Below are positions 51,858-60,762 of a DNA stretch of 64,000 nucleotides, piece after piece. A program made the translations under genes and the position numbers. Origin of the DNA: Micromonospora sp. U21 (GTDB lineage: Bacteria; Actinomycetota; Actinomycetes; Mycobacteriales; Micromonosporaceae); assembly GCF_018070045.1 (NCBI RefSeq), contig NZ_JAGPYK010000009.1, forward strand, positions 186,001 to 250,000, written 5' to 3'. Within the stretch, counting starts at the first letter, position 1. The number at the start of each line of letters is the position of its first letter. A model generated the notes under the pieces. It ran no database searches, had not been told where the DNA came from, and was given only the letters and a program-made list of their open reading frames with translations.

Positions 51858-52185
51858 GGATGTGAAACGGGCCGGACGGCGCCGGGGTGACGAGCGGGGT
51901 GGGTGGCATCACCGGAACGAGCAGGGGCGCTCGCGGCGGCCGGTCTGCGCCTCGAGCGCGACCACACGGGTGCGCACGCCGGACACGCCGGGTGCTGCGA
52001 CCGCTGTGCCGGGGGTGGCCGGCCGTGATGAACGGCCTGGGCCACCGGCCCGGTCGGCCGCCGCGAGCGGCCTACAGCGAGAGCCTAGCGCCGGTGACAT
52101 GTGCCACACAATGGGAATATTGAAGCTGATCACATGCCCGCCGTGACGGCCGTTCCTGTCGGACCTCCGGCGTACCGTTGAGGTC
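51858..52185. other. Divergent intergenic region before uvrB
   Basis: 328 bases with no gene. It carries promoters for uvrB and the divergent membrane protein. An AT-rich stretch around 52101-52130 (GGGAATATTGAAG) may hold the uvrB -10 region. No actinobacterial LexA box (TCGAAC-n4-GTTCGA) is visible. Confidence 0.4.
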
Positions 52186-54294
52186 ATGGCGCTCGACATT
52201 CCCCGGCTCGACAGCCGCTTCCAGGTGGTCAGTGATTTCCAGCCGGCCGGCGACCAGCCCGCCGCCATCGACGACCTTGAGCGTCGCGTTCGGCGTGGCG
52301 ACCGCAACACGGTGCTGCTCGGCGCGACCGGCACCGGCAAGAGCGCCACCACCGCGTGGCTGATCGAGCGGCTGCAGCGCCCGACCCTGGTGCTCGCCCC
52401 GAACAAGACGCTCTGCGCGCAGCTGGCCAAGGAGTTCAGCGAGCTGCTGCCGCACAACGCGGTCGAATACTTCGTCTCGTACTACGACTACTACCAGCCC
52501 GAGGCGTACATCCCCCAGACCGACACCTACATCGAAAAGGACTCCTCGATCAACGAGGAGGTCGAGCGGCTGCGGCACTCGGCGACGATGTCGCTGCTCA
52601 CCCGCCGCGACGTGATCGTGGTGGCGACCGTGTCGGCGATCTACGGCCTCGGCACCCCGGAGGAGTACCTCGACCGGGCGGTCCGGGTCGAGGTGGGCCA
52701 GGAGCTCGACCGCGACAAGCTGCTGCGCCGGCTGGTCGACATCCAGTACACCCGCAACGACATGGCCTTCAACCGTGGCACCTTCCGGGTCCGCGGGGAC
52801 ACGCTGGAGATCATTCCGGCGTACGAGGAACTGGCCGTCCGCGTCGAGATGTTCGGCGACGAGGTGGAGAAGCTCTACTACCTCAACCCGTTGACCGGTG
52901 ACGTGGTCCGCGAGGTCGACCAGCTGGTGATCTTCCCGGCCACCCACTACGCCGCCGGCCCGGAGCGGATGGAGCGGGCCATCCGCGACATCGAGGTGGA
53001 GCTGGCCGAGCGGCTGGCCGAGCTGGAGCGGCAGGGCAAGCTGCTGGAGGCGCAGCGGCTGCGGATGCGCACCACCTACGACATCGAGATGATGCGGCAG
53101 GTGGGCTTCTGCTCCGGCATCGAGAACTACTCGATGCACATGGACGGGCGGCTGCCCGGCAGCCCGCCGCACTGCCTGCTCGACTACTTCCCGGACGACT
53201 TCCTCACCGTCGTCGACGAGTCGCACGTGACGATCCCGCAGATCGGCAGCATGTACGAGGGCGACGCCTCGCGTAAGCGGATGCTCATCGACCACGGTTT
53301 CCGGCTGCCCAGCGCGGCCGACAACCGGCCGCTGCGCTTCGACGAGTTCCTGGAGCGGGTCGGCCAGACGGTCTACCTCTCGGCGACCCCGGGCCCGTGG
53401 GAGCTGGAGCAGGCCCAGGGCGAGTTCGTCGAGCAGGTCATCCGCCCCACCGGGCTGATCGACCCGGAGGTCGTGATCAAGCCGACCAAGGGCCAGATCG
53501 ACGACCTGATGCACGAGATCAAGCTGCGCACCGAGCGGGACGAGCGGGTGCTGGTCACCACGCTGACCAAGAAGATGGCCGAGGACCTGTCGGACTACCT
53601 GCTGGAGAACGGCATCCGGGTGCGCTACCTGCACTCGGAGGTCGACACGCTGCGCCGGGTGGAGCTGCTGCGTGAGCTGCGCAAGGGCGAGTACGACGTG
53701 CTGGTCGGCATCAACCTGCTCCGCGAGGGTCTGGACCTGCCCGAGGTGTCGCTGGTGGCGATCCTCGACGCCGACAAGGAGGGCTTCCTGCGCAGCGGTC
53801 GGTCACTGATCCAGACCATCGGCCGGGCGGCCCGTAACGTCTCCGGCCAGGTGCACATGTACGCCGACAAGATCACTCCGTCGATGGCGGCCGCGATCGA
53901 CGAGACTGATCGGCGCCGGGCCAAGCAGATCGCACACAACGAGGCGCACGGGATCAGCCCGGAGCCACTGCGCAAGAAGATCCACGACATCCTGGACGAC
54001 ATCTACCGCGAGGCGGAGGACACCGAAAACTCCCGGGTCGGGGGCGCGGTGCGCCAGCTCTCCCGGGGCAAGGCGCCGGTCAAGGAGACCCGCAGCCGGA
54101 GTCGGACCACCGCCACCACCCCCTCTCGGGAGGGGATGGCCCGCGCCGACCTCGCCCAGCTCATCCAGGAGCTCAACGACCAGATGCTGGCCGCCGCACG
54201 CGAGCTGCAGTTCGAGCTGGCGGCCCGGATCCGCGACGAGGTGTCCGACCTGAAGAAGGAGCTGCGCGGCATGGACGCCGCCGGCGTGAAGTGA
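52186..54294 (+). CDS. uvrB: Excinuclease ABC subunit B
   Basis: 702 residues. Walker A is [14 protein letters not shown], the damage-verifying beta-hairpin starts with [17 protein letters not shown], the helicase motif II appears as [11 protein letters not shown], motif VI as [14 protein letters not shown], and the C-terminal UVR motif as [20 protein letters not shown]. UvrB takes over the lesion from UvrA and recruits UvrC in nucleotide excision repair. ATG 52186 gives [16 protein letters not shown], the family N-terminus. Confidence 0.97.
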   Translation: MALDIPRLDSRFQVVSDFQPAGDQPAAIDDLERRVRRGDRNTVLLGATGTGKSATTAWLIERLQRPTLVLAPNKTLCAQLAKEFSELLPHNAVEYFVSYYDYYQPEAYIPQTDTYIEKDSSINEEVERLRHSATMSLLTRRDVIVVATVSAIYGLGTPEEYLDRAVRVEVGQELDRDKLLRRLVDIQYTRNDMAFNRGTFRVRGDTLEIIPAYEELAVRVEMFGDEVEKLYYLNPLTGDVVREVDQLVIFPATHYAAGPERMERAIRDIEVELAERLAELERQGKLLEAQRLRMRTTYDIEMMRQVGFCSGIENYSMHMDGRLPGSPPHCLLDYFPDDFLTVVDESHVTIPQIGSMYEGDASRKRMLIDHGFRLPSAADNRPLRFDEFLERVGQTVYLSATPGPWELEQAQGEFVEQVIRPTGLIDPEVVIKPTKGQIDDLMHEIKLRTERDERVLVTTLTKKMAEDLSDYLLENGIRVRYLHSEVDTLRRVELLRELRKGEYDVLVGINLLREGLDLPEVSLVAILDADKEGFLRSGRSLIQTIGRAARNVSGQVHMYADKITPSMAAAIDETDRRRAKQIAHNEAHGISPEPLRKKIHDILDDIYREAEDTENSRVGGAVRQLSRGKAPVKETRSRSRTTATTPSREGMARADLAQLIQELNDQMLAAARELQFELAARIRDEVSDLKKELRGMDAAGVK

Positions 54295-54369
54295 CGACCG
54301 CCCCGGCGATCACGACCCGCGCGGCCGCTCGGGCGTGAGCGGCCGGGGCGCGGGGGAGGGTGGTCGGGG

Positions 54370-55245
54370 TTGACGGCGTTGGCACCGCTCGACGAGGTGG
54401 TCCTCGGGTTGCCCGAGGTCCGGCTGCGCCCGTTCGTCGACCGGTACGTCGGCTACCGGGAGCGCGCGGACCTGCCGCTGGTCCGCCGGGAGGCGGCCGG
54501 CGTCTTCGTGGTGCTGATCCTGGGCTGGGGTGCCCCACTGGACGTGACCGACCCGCGCAGCGCCGAGCGCGGCGTCCAACAGGTCGACTCGTTCGTGGCC
54601 GGCACCTTCGACGGCTGGTGCATGACCCGCACGGTGGGTGTGGGGGAGGGCGTCGAGCTGCTGCTCGCGCCGTTGGCCGCCCGCCGCATCCTCGGTCTGC
54701 CGTTGAGTGAGCTGACCAACCGGGCGGTGGGCGTCGGGCAGCTCCCGGGCGGCTGGCTGGGCCGGCTGCGGTGCCGGCTGGCCGACGCCGGCGGCTGGCC
54801 GGAGCGGTTCGCGCTGCTCGACGTGGCGCTCGCCGCCCGGCTGGCAGCCGGTCCGCCGGTGGATACCCGGCTCGACTGGGCGTGGCGGTCGCTGGTCGCC
54901 AGCGGCGGGCGGGGTGGGATCGGGACGCTCGCCGACGAACTGGGGTGGAGCCGCCGGCACCTGGCGTCCCGGTTCCGGCAGGAGGTCGGCCTGCCGCCGA
55001 AGACAGCGGCCCGACTGCTGCGCTTCCAGCAGGCGTACGCCGCGCTGACCGATGTCGGCGCCACGCTCGGGCCGCCGGCCGGCGCTGCGCAGTCCGTGGC
55101 CGGTGCGCGCCCGGGCGTCGGCTGGGCCGAGGTGGCGGCGCGCTGTGGCTACTACGACCAGTCCCACCTGATCCGGGACTTCCACCAGTTCACCGGGGCC
55201 ACCCCGACCGCGTTGCTCGCCGCCCGGTCGCCGGTGGCCGGCTGA
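54370..55245 (+). CDS. AraC-family regulator
   Basis: 291 residues, C-terminal AraC/XylS HTH: the first helix pair is IGTLADELGWSRRHLASRFRQ, the second AEVAARCGYYDQSHLIRDFHQF, ending TGATPTALLAARSPVAG, all family hallmarks. The N-terminal 200 residues form a DUF6597-like or cupin-free ligand part, unrecognised. It is 73 bases ahead of a VOC-family gene in the same direction, a pair seen often in actinomycetes. TTG 54370 is the nearest start to the conserved region, with GGGAGG 10 or so bases upstream. Confidence 0.88.
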   Translation: MTALAPLDEVVLGLPEVRLRPFVDRYVGYRERADLPLVRREAAGVFVVLILGWGAPLDVTDPRSAERGVQQVDSFVAGTFDGWCMTRTVGVGEGVELLLAPLAARRILGLPLSELTNRAVGVGQLPGGWLGRLRCRLADAGGWPERFALLDVALAARLAAGPPVDTRLDWAWRSLVASGGRGGIGTLADELGWSRRHLASRFRQEVGLPPKTAARLLRFQQAYAALTDVGATLGPPAGAAQSVAGARPGVGWAEVAARCGYYDQSHLIRDFHQFTGATPTALLAARSPVAG

Positions 55246-55318
55246 CACCACGCAGCCCGGCCGGGCGAGGTCACATTCGTCCAATCCCGGCCCGGGTCGC
55301 CGGCCCAGACTCAGGGGT

Positions 55319-55687
55319 ATGCGAACCGTCTACCCGATCCTCCGGTACCCCGACCCCCGCTCCGCCATCGACTGGCTCTGCTCGGCCTTCGGCTTCCACG
55401 TGCACGCGTCGCACGAGGCGCCGGACGGCACGATCGCGCACGCCGAACTCGTCCTGGACACCGGCATGATCATGCTGGGTGGCCGGTCCGGTTCGGTGCC
55501 CCGCCCGGCCGACGACGACTGGTCGGTCTACGTGGCCGTGCCGGACGTCGACGCCCACTGCGCCCGGGCCCGCGCGGCCGGCGCGGAGATCATCCGCGAG
55601 CCGTTCGACACCGACTACGGCTCCCGCGACTACGCCGCCCGGGACCTGGCCGGCCATGTCTGGAGCTTCGGCACCTACCGGCCCTGA
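55319..55687 (+). CDS. VOC-family (glyoxalase/bleomycin-resistance-like) protein
   Basis: 122 residues with two beta-alpha-beta-beta-beta modules: ILRYPDPRSAIDWLCSAFGF then AHAELVLDTGMIMLGG, and VYVAVPDVDAHCARARAAGA then SRDYAARDLAGHVWSFG. The closing residues (DLAGHVWSF) carry the usual GH-x-W/F end. VOC proteins isomerise, open rings or bind antibiotics; the metal-ligand set is incomplete, so a binding role is possible. It follows the AraC gene, which may control it. Confidence 0.85.
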   Translation: MRTVYPILRYPDPRSAIDWLCSAFGFHVHASHEAPDGTIAHAELVLDTGMIMLGGRSGSVPRPADDDWSVYVAVPDVDAHCARARAAGAEIIREPFDTDYGSRDYAARDLAGHVWSFGTYRP

Positions 55688-55873
55688 CCATGTGGCGGCA
55701 CGAGCCGGGCCGACACGGAACGCGGCTGGGCGACGGCCACCGCCAGCAGGCGGAAACGGCAGGTGGAAGCCGCTGCGCCCGGTAGACCGGGACGATCGGA
55801 CGGTTGCGGTGCGCGAGCGTGGTATTGCACTGGGTGATCGTCCTGCGTACTCTCCCTCGATGGGGAGGCGGGG

Positions 55874-56731
55874 ATGCCGTTGCCAACAAGTCCTGTCATT
55901 CGACGCGTGCGGCTCGGCGCCGAGCTGCGCCAGTTACGCCGGCGCGAGGCGCTGACCCTGGAACAGGTCTGCGACCGGCTGGGCTGGGCCTCGACGTCGA
56001 AGCTGTCCCGCATCGAGCTGGGCCAGAGTCGCCCGGACCTCGCCGACGTCCTCGACCTGCTGGACGTCTACCAGGTGCCGGCGCCGGCCCGGGACGCGCT
56101 GATCGTGATCGCCCGGGACGCGGCCACCAGCCGCGGCTGGTGGAAGACGCTCGGCGAGATGAGCGAGCGGCAGCGCACCTACGCCGAGCTGGAGGCGGGT
56201 GCCGCCCACATCGTCGAGTACCAGCCGGCGGTCGTGCCAGGGCTGCTCCAGACGCCGGCGTACGCCCGGCTGCGGGTCGCCGCCGGTGCTCTGCTCACGC
56301 CGGACGTCGACGTGGAGGCCGAGGTGCGTGCCCGGGCGCTGCGGCAGGAGGTGCTGCGCCGGGCGGACCCGCCGCGCTACACGGCGGTGCTGGCCGAGGC
56401 GGCCTGCGACCCGGGTGACCTGCCGGTCCCGGTCTGGCGGGAGCAGCTGCGGCACCTGGTCGCCGTGAGCGGGCTGGCCCACGTGACGGTGCGGCTGCTG
56501 CAGCGCGGGGTGGCCGGCGACGGGCTGCACCCGCTCACCCCGTACTCCTGCTATGCCTTTCCCGATCCGGCGGATCCGCGCACGGTGATGCTGGAGGCGT
56601 TGACCACCGACGTCCGGTTGGCCACGGCGCTGGACGTCGACCGGTACGAGCGGATGACCGAGGCGTTGCTGGCCGCCGCGCTGTCACCGGAGGAGACGGT
56701 CACCGCGCTGGCCCGCCGCGTCGGCGAATGA
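55874..56731 (+). CDS. XRE HTH regulator with DUF5753
   Basis: 285 residues. N-terminal XRE HTH: LGAELRQLRRREALTLEQVC, then WASTSKLSRIELGQSRPD. From about residue 90 on is the DUF5753 domain (VEYQPAVVPGLLQTPAYARL is its hallmark, then the EQLRHLV and YSCYAFPDP segments). Such regulators commonly pair with a small DUF397 gene, forming a large family in Streptomyces and Micromonospora with roles in development and antibiotic control. No DUF397 gene is found next to this one, so it is an orphan copy. ATG 55874 starts at the natural N-terminus. Confidence 0.9.
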   Translation: MPLPTSPVIRRVRLGAELRQLRRREALTLEQVCDRLGWASTSKLSRIELGQSRPDLADVLDLLDVYQVPAPARDALIVIARDAATSRGWWKTLGEMSERQRTYAELEAGAAHIVEYQPAVVPGLLQTPAYARLRVAAGALLTPDVDVEAEVRARALRQEVLRRADPPRYTAVLAEAACDPGDLPVPVWREQLRHLVAVSGLAHVTVRLLQRGVAGDGLHPLTPYSCYAFPDPADPRTVMLEALTTDVRLATALDVDRYERMTEALLAAALSPEETVTALARRVGE

Positions 56732-56831
56732 GGGCACGGCGCGACCACCGGGCCCGGCGCCCCCGAGCCCGTCGGGACCGGCGGCCGGCGCGTGCGGTGG
56801 GCACGGTAACCGCGGGGTACGACAGCTCCGC

Positions 56832-57125
56832 TCAGGCCGGTACGTCGATGAAGTGCTCGACCAGGGGCGGCCCGGCGAAATGCGGCCCGAGCAGCTCGCG
56901 CCACTGCGTGAACCGGTCGGTGGCCCGGAAGTTCTCCTCGTGCGCCTCGACCGAGTCCCACTCGACCAGCAGCACGAACCGGGTCGGGGACTCGATCCCC
57001 CGGGTCATCCGCACCGACCGGCAGCCGGGTGCCCCGGCGAGCACCGGGTGGCCCTGGGCGTACGCGGCGGCGAACGCGTCCTCGTGTCCGGGCAGTACGT
57101 CGATCAGCGCGACCTCAAGCACCAT
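56832..57125 (-). CDS. Antibiotic biosynthesis monooxygenase (ABM) domain protein
   Basis: 97 residues, a ferredoxin-like dimeric alpha/beta fold: MVLEVALIDVLPGHEDAFAA, then HPVLAGAPGCRSVRMTRGIE, VLLVEWDSVEAHEENFRATD, and a last WRELLGPHFAGPP. ABM domains act as cofactor-free monooxygenases or heme-degrading enzymes; no metal-binding residues are visible. ATG 57125. It stands alone between the XRE gene and the terC leader. Confidence 0.85.
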   Translation of the reverse strand: MVLEVALIDVLPGHEDAFAAAYAQGHPVLAGAPGCRSVRMTRGIESPTRFVLLVEWDSVEAHEENFRATDRFTQWRELLGPHFAGPPLVEHFIDVPA

Positions 57126-57394
57126 GTCGGAGAGCCTCCCACGACGGGTCGCCCGGGCGGCGTCGTGGGGTCTGTTCCGGTGCCGGTGGTGGCCCCAGGG
57201 TGACGCTGTGCTGATCGACTGGCTCACCGGCACCCGCGTTCCAGCTGGCCGGCACCGGCACCACCTGGGCGGAGCCGCGCTAGCCTCCTAGGACGCACTA
57301 GGGGATGGGTCGGACGATATTCCCGGCTGACGGGTGGGCGGCGACACCGGTTGCCCGGGGTGCGATCACACCGCGTGGTGGGGAAGAATGGTCA

Positions 57395-57520
57395 TCGAGG
57401 AGGGGAGTATTCCCTCGCGACGGAGTCGTCAGCACGGTCGATCGCCAGAACGTCGGCGGCCCCGACCCGGCCCGTCGGTCGCCGTCCCGCTCGCGGGAGG
57501 TGGCGGAAGAGACCTCCGAC
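57395..57520 (+). ncRNA. yybP-ykoY (Mn2+) riboswitch ahead of terC
   Basis: The segment opens with GAGGAGGGGAGTATTCCCTC, matching the conserved 5' end GGGGAGUA of the yybP-ykoY element, continues with GTCGTCAGCACGG, and closes with GGAAGAGACCTCC, matching the conserved AGACC 3' end. GAGG and CCTCC form the closing stem (P1), and the two internal loops face each other as in the known Mn2+-binding structure. A likely expression platform follows at 57543-57577, where GGCACACCG pairs perfectly with CGGTGTGCC, 18 bases before the terC ribosome-binding site. Elements of this class control Mn2+ exporters and TerC-type genes. Confidence 0.85.
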
Positions 57521-57542
57521 AGTCACCAGAGTGAGCGTCAGC

Positions 57543-57577
57543 GGCACACCGGCCCCTCCGAGGGCGTACGGTGTGCC
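57543..57577 (+). terminator. Expression-platform hairpin of the terC riboswitch
   Basis: GGCACACCG (57543-57551) and CGGTGTGCC (57569-57577) form nine perfect pairs over a 17-base loop between the aptamer and the terC ribosome-binding site (GGAGG at about 57596). No T tract follows, so it could end transcription or just hold the RNA. The role is inferred from position. Confidence 0.6.
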
Positions 57578-57608
57578 CGACGCCGCGTGTCTGCCGGAGG
57601 AATGAACG

Positions 57609-58607
57609 TTGGACGTGTCCGGATTGGTGTGGGCGGTAACGCTCGTCGCACTGACTGCGGTTCTGCTCGTCGACCTGTTGATCATCGGTCGGCGCCCGCA
57701 CGAGCCGAGTGTGCGCGAGTCGAGCCTCTGGGTCGCCTTCTACGTCGGCCTGGCCCTGCTCTTCGGCGCCGGTCTCTGGCTGACCTCCGGGGCGAGCGCG
57801 GCCGGGCAGTTTTACACCGGCTGGCTCACCGAGTACAGCCTCTCGGTGGACAATCTCTTCGTCTTCGTGATCATCATGGCCCGCTTCGGGGTGCCCCGGC
57901 AGTACCAGCAGAAGGTGCTGCTGGTCGGCATCGTGCTGGCACTGGTGATGCGTGGTGGATTCATCGCCGCCGGTGCCGCGCTGATCTCGCAGTTCTCCTG
58001 GGTCTTCTACATCTTCGGCGCCTTTTTGATCTACACGGCGGTCAACCTGGCCCGGCAGGGTGAGCCGAACGAGGACGAGTTCTCGGAGAACCTGCTGATC
58101 CGGTGGAGCCGCAAGGCGCTGCCGATCTCCAAGGACTACGACGGCGCGAAGCTCACCACCCACTCGGCCGGCCGACGGCTCTTCACCCCGATGCTGATCG
58201 TCATGATCGCGATCGGCACCACCGACCTGATCTTCGCTCTGGACTCGATCCCGGCGATCTTCGGTATCACCCAGGAGCCGTACCTGGTCTTCACCGCGAA
58301 CGTCTTCGCGCTGATGGGCCTGCGGCAGCTCTACTTCCTGCTCGGTGGCCTGCTGGACCGGCTGATCTACCTGAGCTACGGGCTGGCCGTGGTGCTCGGC
58401 TTCATCGGGGTCAAGCTGGTGCTGGAGGCTCTGGCCGACAACAACCTGCCGTTCATCAACGGCGGGGAGCACGTGGGGTGGGCACCGCACATCCCGATCT
58501 GGCTCTCCCTGCTGGTCATCCTCGGCACCCTGCTGATCGCCACGGTCGCCAGCCTGATGAAGTCCGCCCGCGACCGACACCGCGAACTGGCCGAGGCTCG
58601 GCGCTGA
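57609..58607 (+). CDS. TerC-family integral membrane protein (probable Mn2+ exporter)
   Basis: 332 residues with about nine helices. Family motifs: FYTGWLTEYSLSVDNLFVFV with the conserved Asp-Asn in the membrane, FALDSIPAIFGITQEPYLVF with the second acidic pair, and NVFALMGLRQLYFLLGGLL. TerC/Alx proteins export Mn2+ and help metal loading of exported proteins. TTG 57609 is the start (MDVSGLVWAVTLVALT), with GGAGG nine bases upstream. A yybP-ykoY Mn2+ riboswitch in the leader supports the metal role. Confidence 0.92.
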   Translation: MDVSGLVWAVTLVALTAVLLVDLLIIGRRPHEPSVRESSLWVAFYVGLALLFGAGLWLTSGASAAGQFYTGWLTEYSLSVDNLFVFVIIMARFGVPRQYQQKVLLVGIVLALVMRGGFIAAGAALISQFSWVFYIFGAFLIYTAVNLARQGEPNEDEFSENLLIRWSRKALPISKDYDGAKLTTHSAGRRLFTPMLIVMIAIGTTDLIFALDSIPAIFGITQEPYLVFTANVFALMGLRQLYFLLGGLLDRLIYLSYGLAVVLGFIGVKLVLEALADNNLPFINGGEHVGWAPHIPIWLSLLVILGTLLIATVASLMKSARDRHRELAEARR

Positions 58608-58644
58608 CCCGCCGCCGGCCGGGCGCGGGGACGCGCCCGGCCGG

Positions 58645-59562
58645 TCAGACCCGGTGCGCGCCGACCAGGGTGGCGGTCCGCTCGGCCGGCAGCGGCTCCT
58701 CCACCACCCGCCGCCGCCGGTAGCAGGCGTGCAGCATCCGCCGGTTCTCGTGGTCGCCGGGGACGGCGGTGACGATGCCGATGTGGTGGATCTTCCGGCC
58801 GGGGCGGGCGAAGAAGTAGAGGTCGCCGGGGCGCTCCTGGCCCAGTGGCAGCGGGGTGGTCGCCTGAGCCTGGTCGTCGGCGTCGCGGGGCAGCAGCACC
58901 CCGAAGCGGCGCCAGGCCAGGTGCACCAGGCCCGAGCAGTCGATGCCGTACGCGGAGAGCCCACCCCAGACGTAGACCACGTGCAGCAGCCGCTGCGCCA
59001 CCGCGAGCGCGTCGGCGGCGCTGGGCGACCCGGCCGGCGCGGAGGTGAGCTGACCGTCGGGCAGCCACAGCGGCGCGGCTTGACCGGGGACGTGCACCGG
59101 CTGCCAGCCGTCGTGCACCGGGCCGGCCGGGACGAGTCGGGTGCCGACGACCACGCCGGGCAGCACGACCGGCCCGTTCGGCGCGGAACGCAGCCCGGTG
59201 ACCGTGGCGTCGACCACCAGGGGGTGGCCGGTGACAGCCGGGTCGACGGGGGCCAGCTGGTCGACGGGCAACCAGCCCGGGTAGCCGCGCGGGTCCAGCT
59301 TGGCGGCCGGTTGCTCGACGGCGACCACCCGCGCCCAGCCGTCCGGGCGCAGCTCGCTGATGAGCACCCGCTCACCCAGCAGCAGCTGGCTCAGCACGCA
59401 GTCGCCGACCTGTTGGTCGGTGTCCAGGCCCGAGACCCAGGTCGGGATGTCGGCGCGCGCGGTCAGCGCCGGCTGATCCACCGGGCGGACCGCCTCGGGG
59501 GAGGTCCACAGCGTCGCCACCGCGACCCGGACGACGGCCTCGCGGCCCGGCTGCAGCTCCAC
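58645..59562 (-). CDS. SH3b-NlpC/P60 peptidase, YkfC-like (murein peptide recycling)
   Basis: 305 residues without a signal peptide, hence cytoplasmic. The first 170 residues contain two SH3b-like domains (WTSPEAVRPVD, GERVLISELRPDGWARVVA; LRSAPNGPVVLPGVVVGT). The catalytic NlpC/P60 domain is at about 180-290: Cys209 in GIDCSGLVHLAW, His260 in HHIGIVTAV, His278 in MLHACY. This is the layout of Bacillus YkfC, a gamma-D-Glu-L-diamino acid endopeptidase that acts on peptides imported from cell-wall turnover. The next gene upstream is an L-Ala-D/L-Glu epimerase, the expected partner. GTG 59562 has GGGGG eight bases before. Confidence 0.87.
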   Translation of the reverse strand: MELQPGREAVVRVAVATLWTSPEAVRPVDQPALTARADIPTWVSGLDTDQQVGDCVLSQLLLGERVLISELRPDGWARVVAVEQPAAKLDPRGYPGWLPVDQLAPVDPAVTGHPLVVDATVTGLRSAPNGPVVLPGVVVGTRLVPAGPVHDGWQPVHVPGQAAPLWLPDGQLTSAPAGSPSAADALAVAQRLLHVVYVWGGLSAYGIDCSGLVHLAWRRFGVLLPRDADDQAQATTPLPLGQERPGDLYFFARPGRKIHHIGIVTAVPGDHENRRMLHACYRRRRVVEEPLPAERTATLVGAHRV

Positions 59563-59620
59563 GTCAACCCCCAGCTCGTGCCCGCTGTCCCTGGAACCCT
59601 ATGAAAGAAACCAACGATCA

Positions 59621-60718
59621 TCAACCGCGGGGCTGCATCTTTGCTTCAGCCAGGCCCGAGATGCCCAGGCCGGGAGCGTCCGGCAGCACCACGGTGGCGC
59701 CCTCGTAGCGGAGCCCTCCGTGCACCGGTGACCAGGCCAGCCACCAGGCGGCGTCCAGGTCGGCGACGGCGGTGGTGCCGTACGCGCCGACCAGGCTCGC
59801 CGCCGCGCCGATGCCGACCTGCGTCTCCATCATCGACCCGACCACCGTGCCCAGCCCGTGCGCGGCGGCCAGCTCCAGCAGGGTGCGCGCCGGTTGCAAC
59901 CCGCCGCACTTGGCCAGCTTGACGTTGACCAGGTCGGCGGCCCGACGACGGATCACCTCCACCAGGTCACGGACCCCGAAGACCGCCTCGTCGGCCAGGA
60001 TCGGCACGGACACCCGGTCGCTGACCCACGCCAGCCCGTCCAGGTCCCAGCGGGGCACCGGCTGCTCCACCAGCTCCACGTCGAGCCCGGCGTCCTCGAT
60101 GCCGCGGATGACCCGCACCGCCTCCCGGGGCGTCCAGCCCTGGTTGGCGTCGAGCCGGATCCGAACCCCGGCACCGACGGCCGAGCGGACCGCCCGGACC
60201 CGGTCCAGGTCGCCGGCCGCGTCGGTGCCGACCTTGAGCTTGAGCACGCCGAAACCGTCAGCCTGTCGCTGCCGCGCGGCCGCCGCCAGGTCCGCCGCGT
60301 CGCCAGCGGCCAGCGTGACGTCCGTGGGCACCCGCAGCGTGGTGCCGCCGAGCAACCGCACCAGGGGTACGCCCAACCGCCGGGCGGCCAGGTCGTGCAG
60401 GGCGACGTCCACCGCGGCCTTCGCCGCCTCGTTGTCGACCACCGCGCGCTGGACCTCGGCGCAGCGGGCCACCAGGTCGTCCGGGTCGCGCCCGGTGAGC
60501 AGCGGCCCGAGCAGCTCCCGCACGCACGCCTGAGCGCCACCGACCGACGCGCCGGTGACCTGCCAGACCTGCGGCGCCTCGCCGAAGCCGGACCTGCCGT
60601 CGGCGTCGACCAGCTCGACGACCAGAGTGTCCACCGTGGTGGTCCGGCGCAACGCGGTGACGAACGGGGTGTGTAAGGGGGCGGAAACCCGGTGGGTGCG
60701 TACCGCCGAGATCGTCAT
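59621..60718 (-). CDS. Dipeptide epimerase (L-Ala-D/L-Glu epimerase, YkfB-like)
   Basis: 365 residues of the enolase superfamily. The key residues fall exactly where they do in AE epimerases: Lys160-x-Lys162 (VLKLKVG) and Lys267 as acid/base pair, with metal ligands Asp190 (RLDANQGW), Glu218 (ELVEQPV) and Asp243 (ILADEAV). It would turn L-Ala-D-Glu from peptidoglycan into L-Ala-L-Glu, which general peptidases can use. The gene is 58 bases ahead of the NlpC/P60 gene, same direction, forming a murein-peptide recycling pair. ATG 60718 has no strong upstream site, but is the natural N-terminus (MTISAVRTHRV). Confidence 0.9.
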   Translation of the reverse strand: MTISAVRTHRVSAPLHTPFVTALRRTTTVDTLVVELVDADGRSGFGEAPQVWQVTGASVGGAQACVRELLGPLLTGRDPDDLVARCAEVQRAVVDNEAAKAAVDVALHDLAARRLGVPLVRLLGGTTLRVPTDVTLAAGDAADLAAAARQRQADGFGVLKLKVGTDAAGDLDRVRAVRSAVGAGVRIRLDANQGWTPREAVRVIRGIEDAGLDVELVEQPVPRWDLDGLAWVSDRVSVPILADEAVFGVRDLVEVIRRRAADLVNVKLAKCGGLQPARTLLELAAAHGLGTVVGSMMETQVGIGAAASLVGAYGTTAVADLDAAWWLAWSPVHGGLRYEGATVVLPDAPGLGISGLAEAKMQPRG

Positions 60719-60762
60719 GTGCGGCACCCTATACGTAGGCACGCGGCGGGAGGGGACACCGG

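Noticed and set aside
47251..51912. A 1553-codon minus-strand open frame over rpsA, coaE and the following region
   Set aside because: Same cause: rpsA and coaE on the other strand are certain, and the minus-strand product has no recognisable sequence.
51858..52185. A LexA (SOS) box before uvrB
   Set aside because: No TCGAAC-n4-GTTCGA-like sequence is present in the upstream region.
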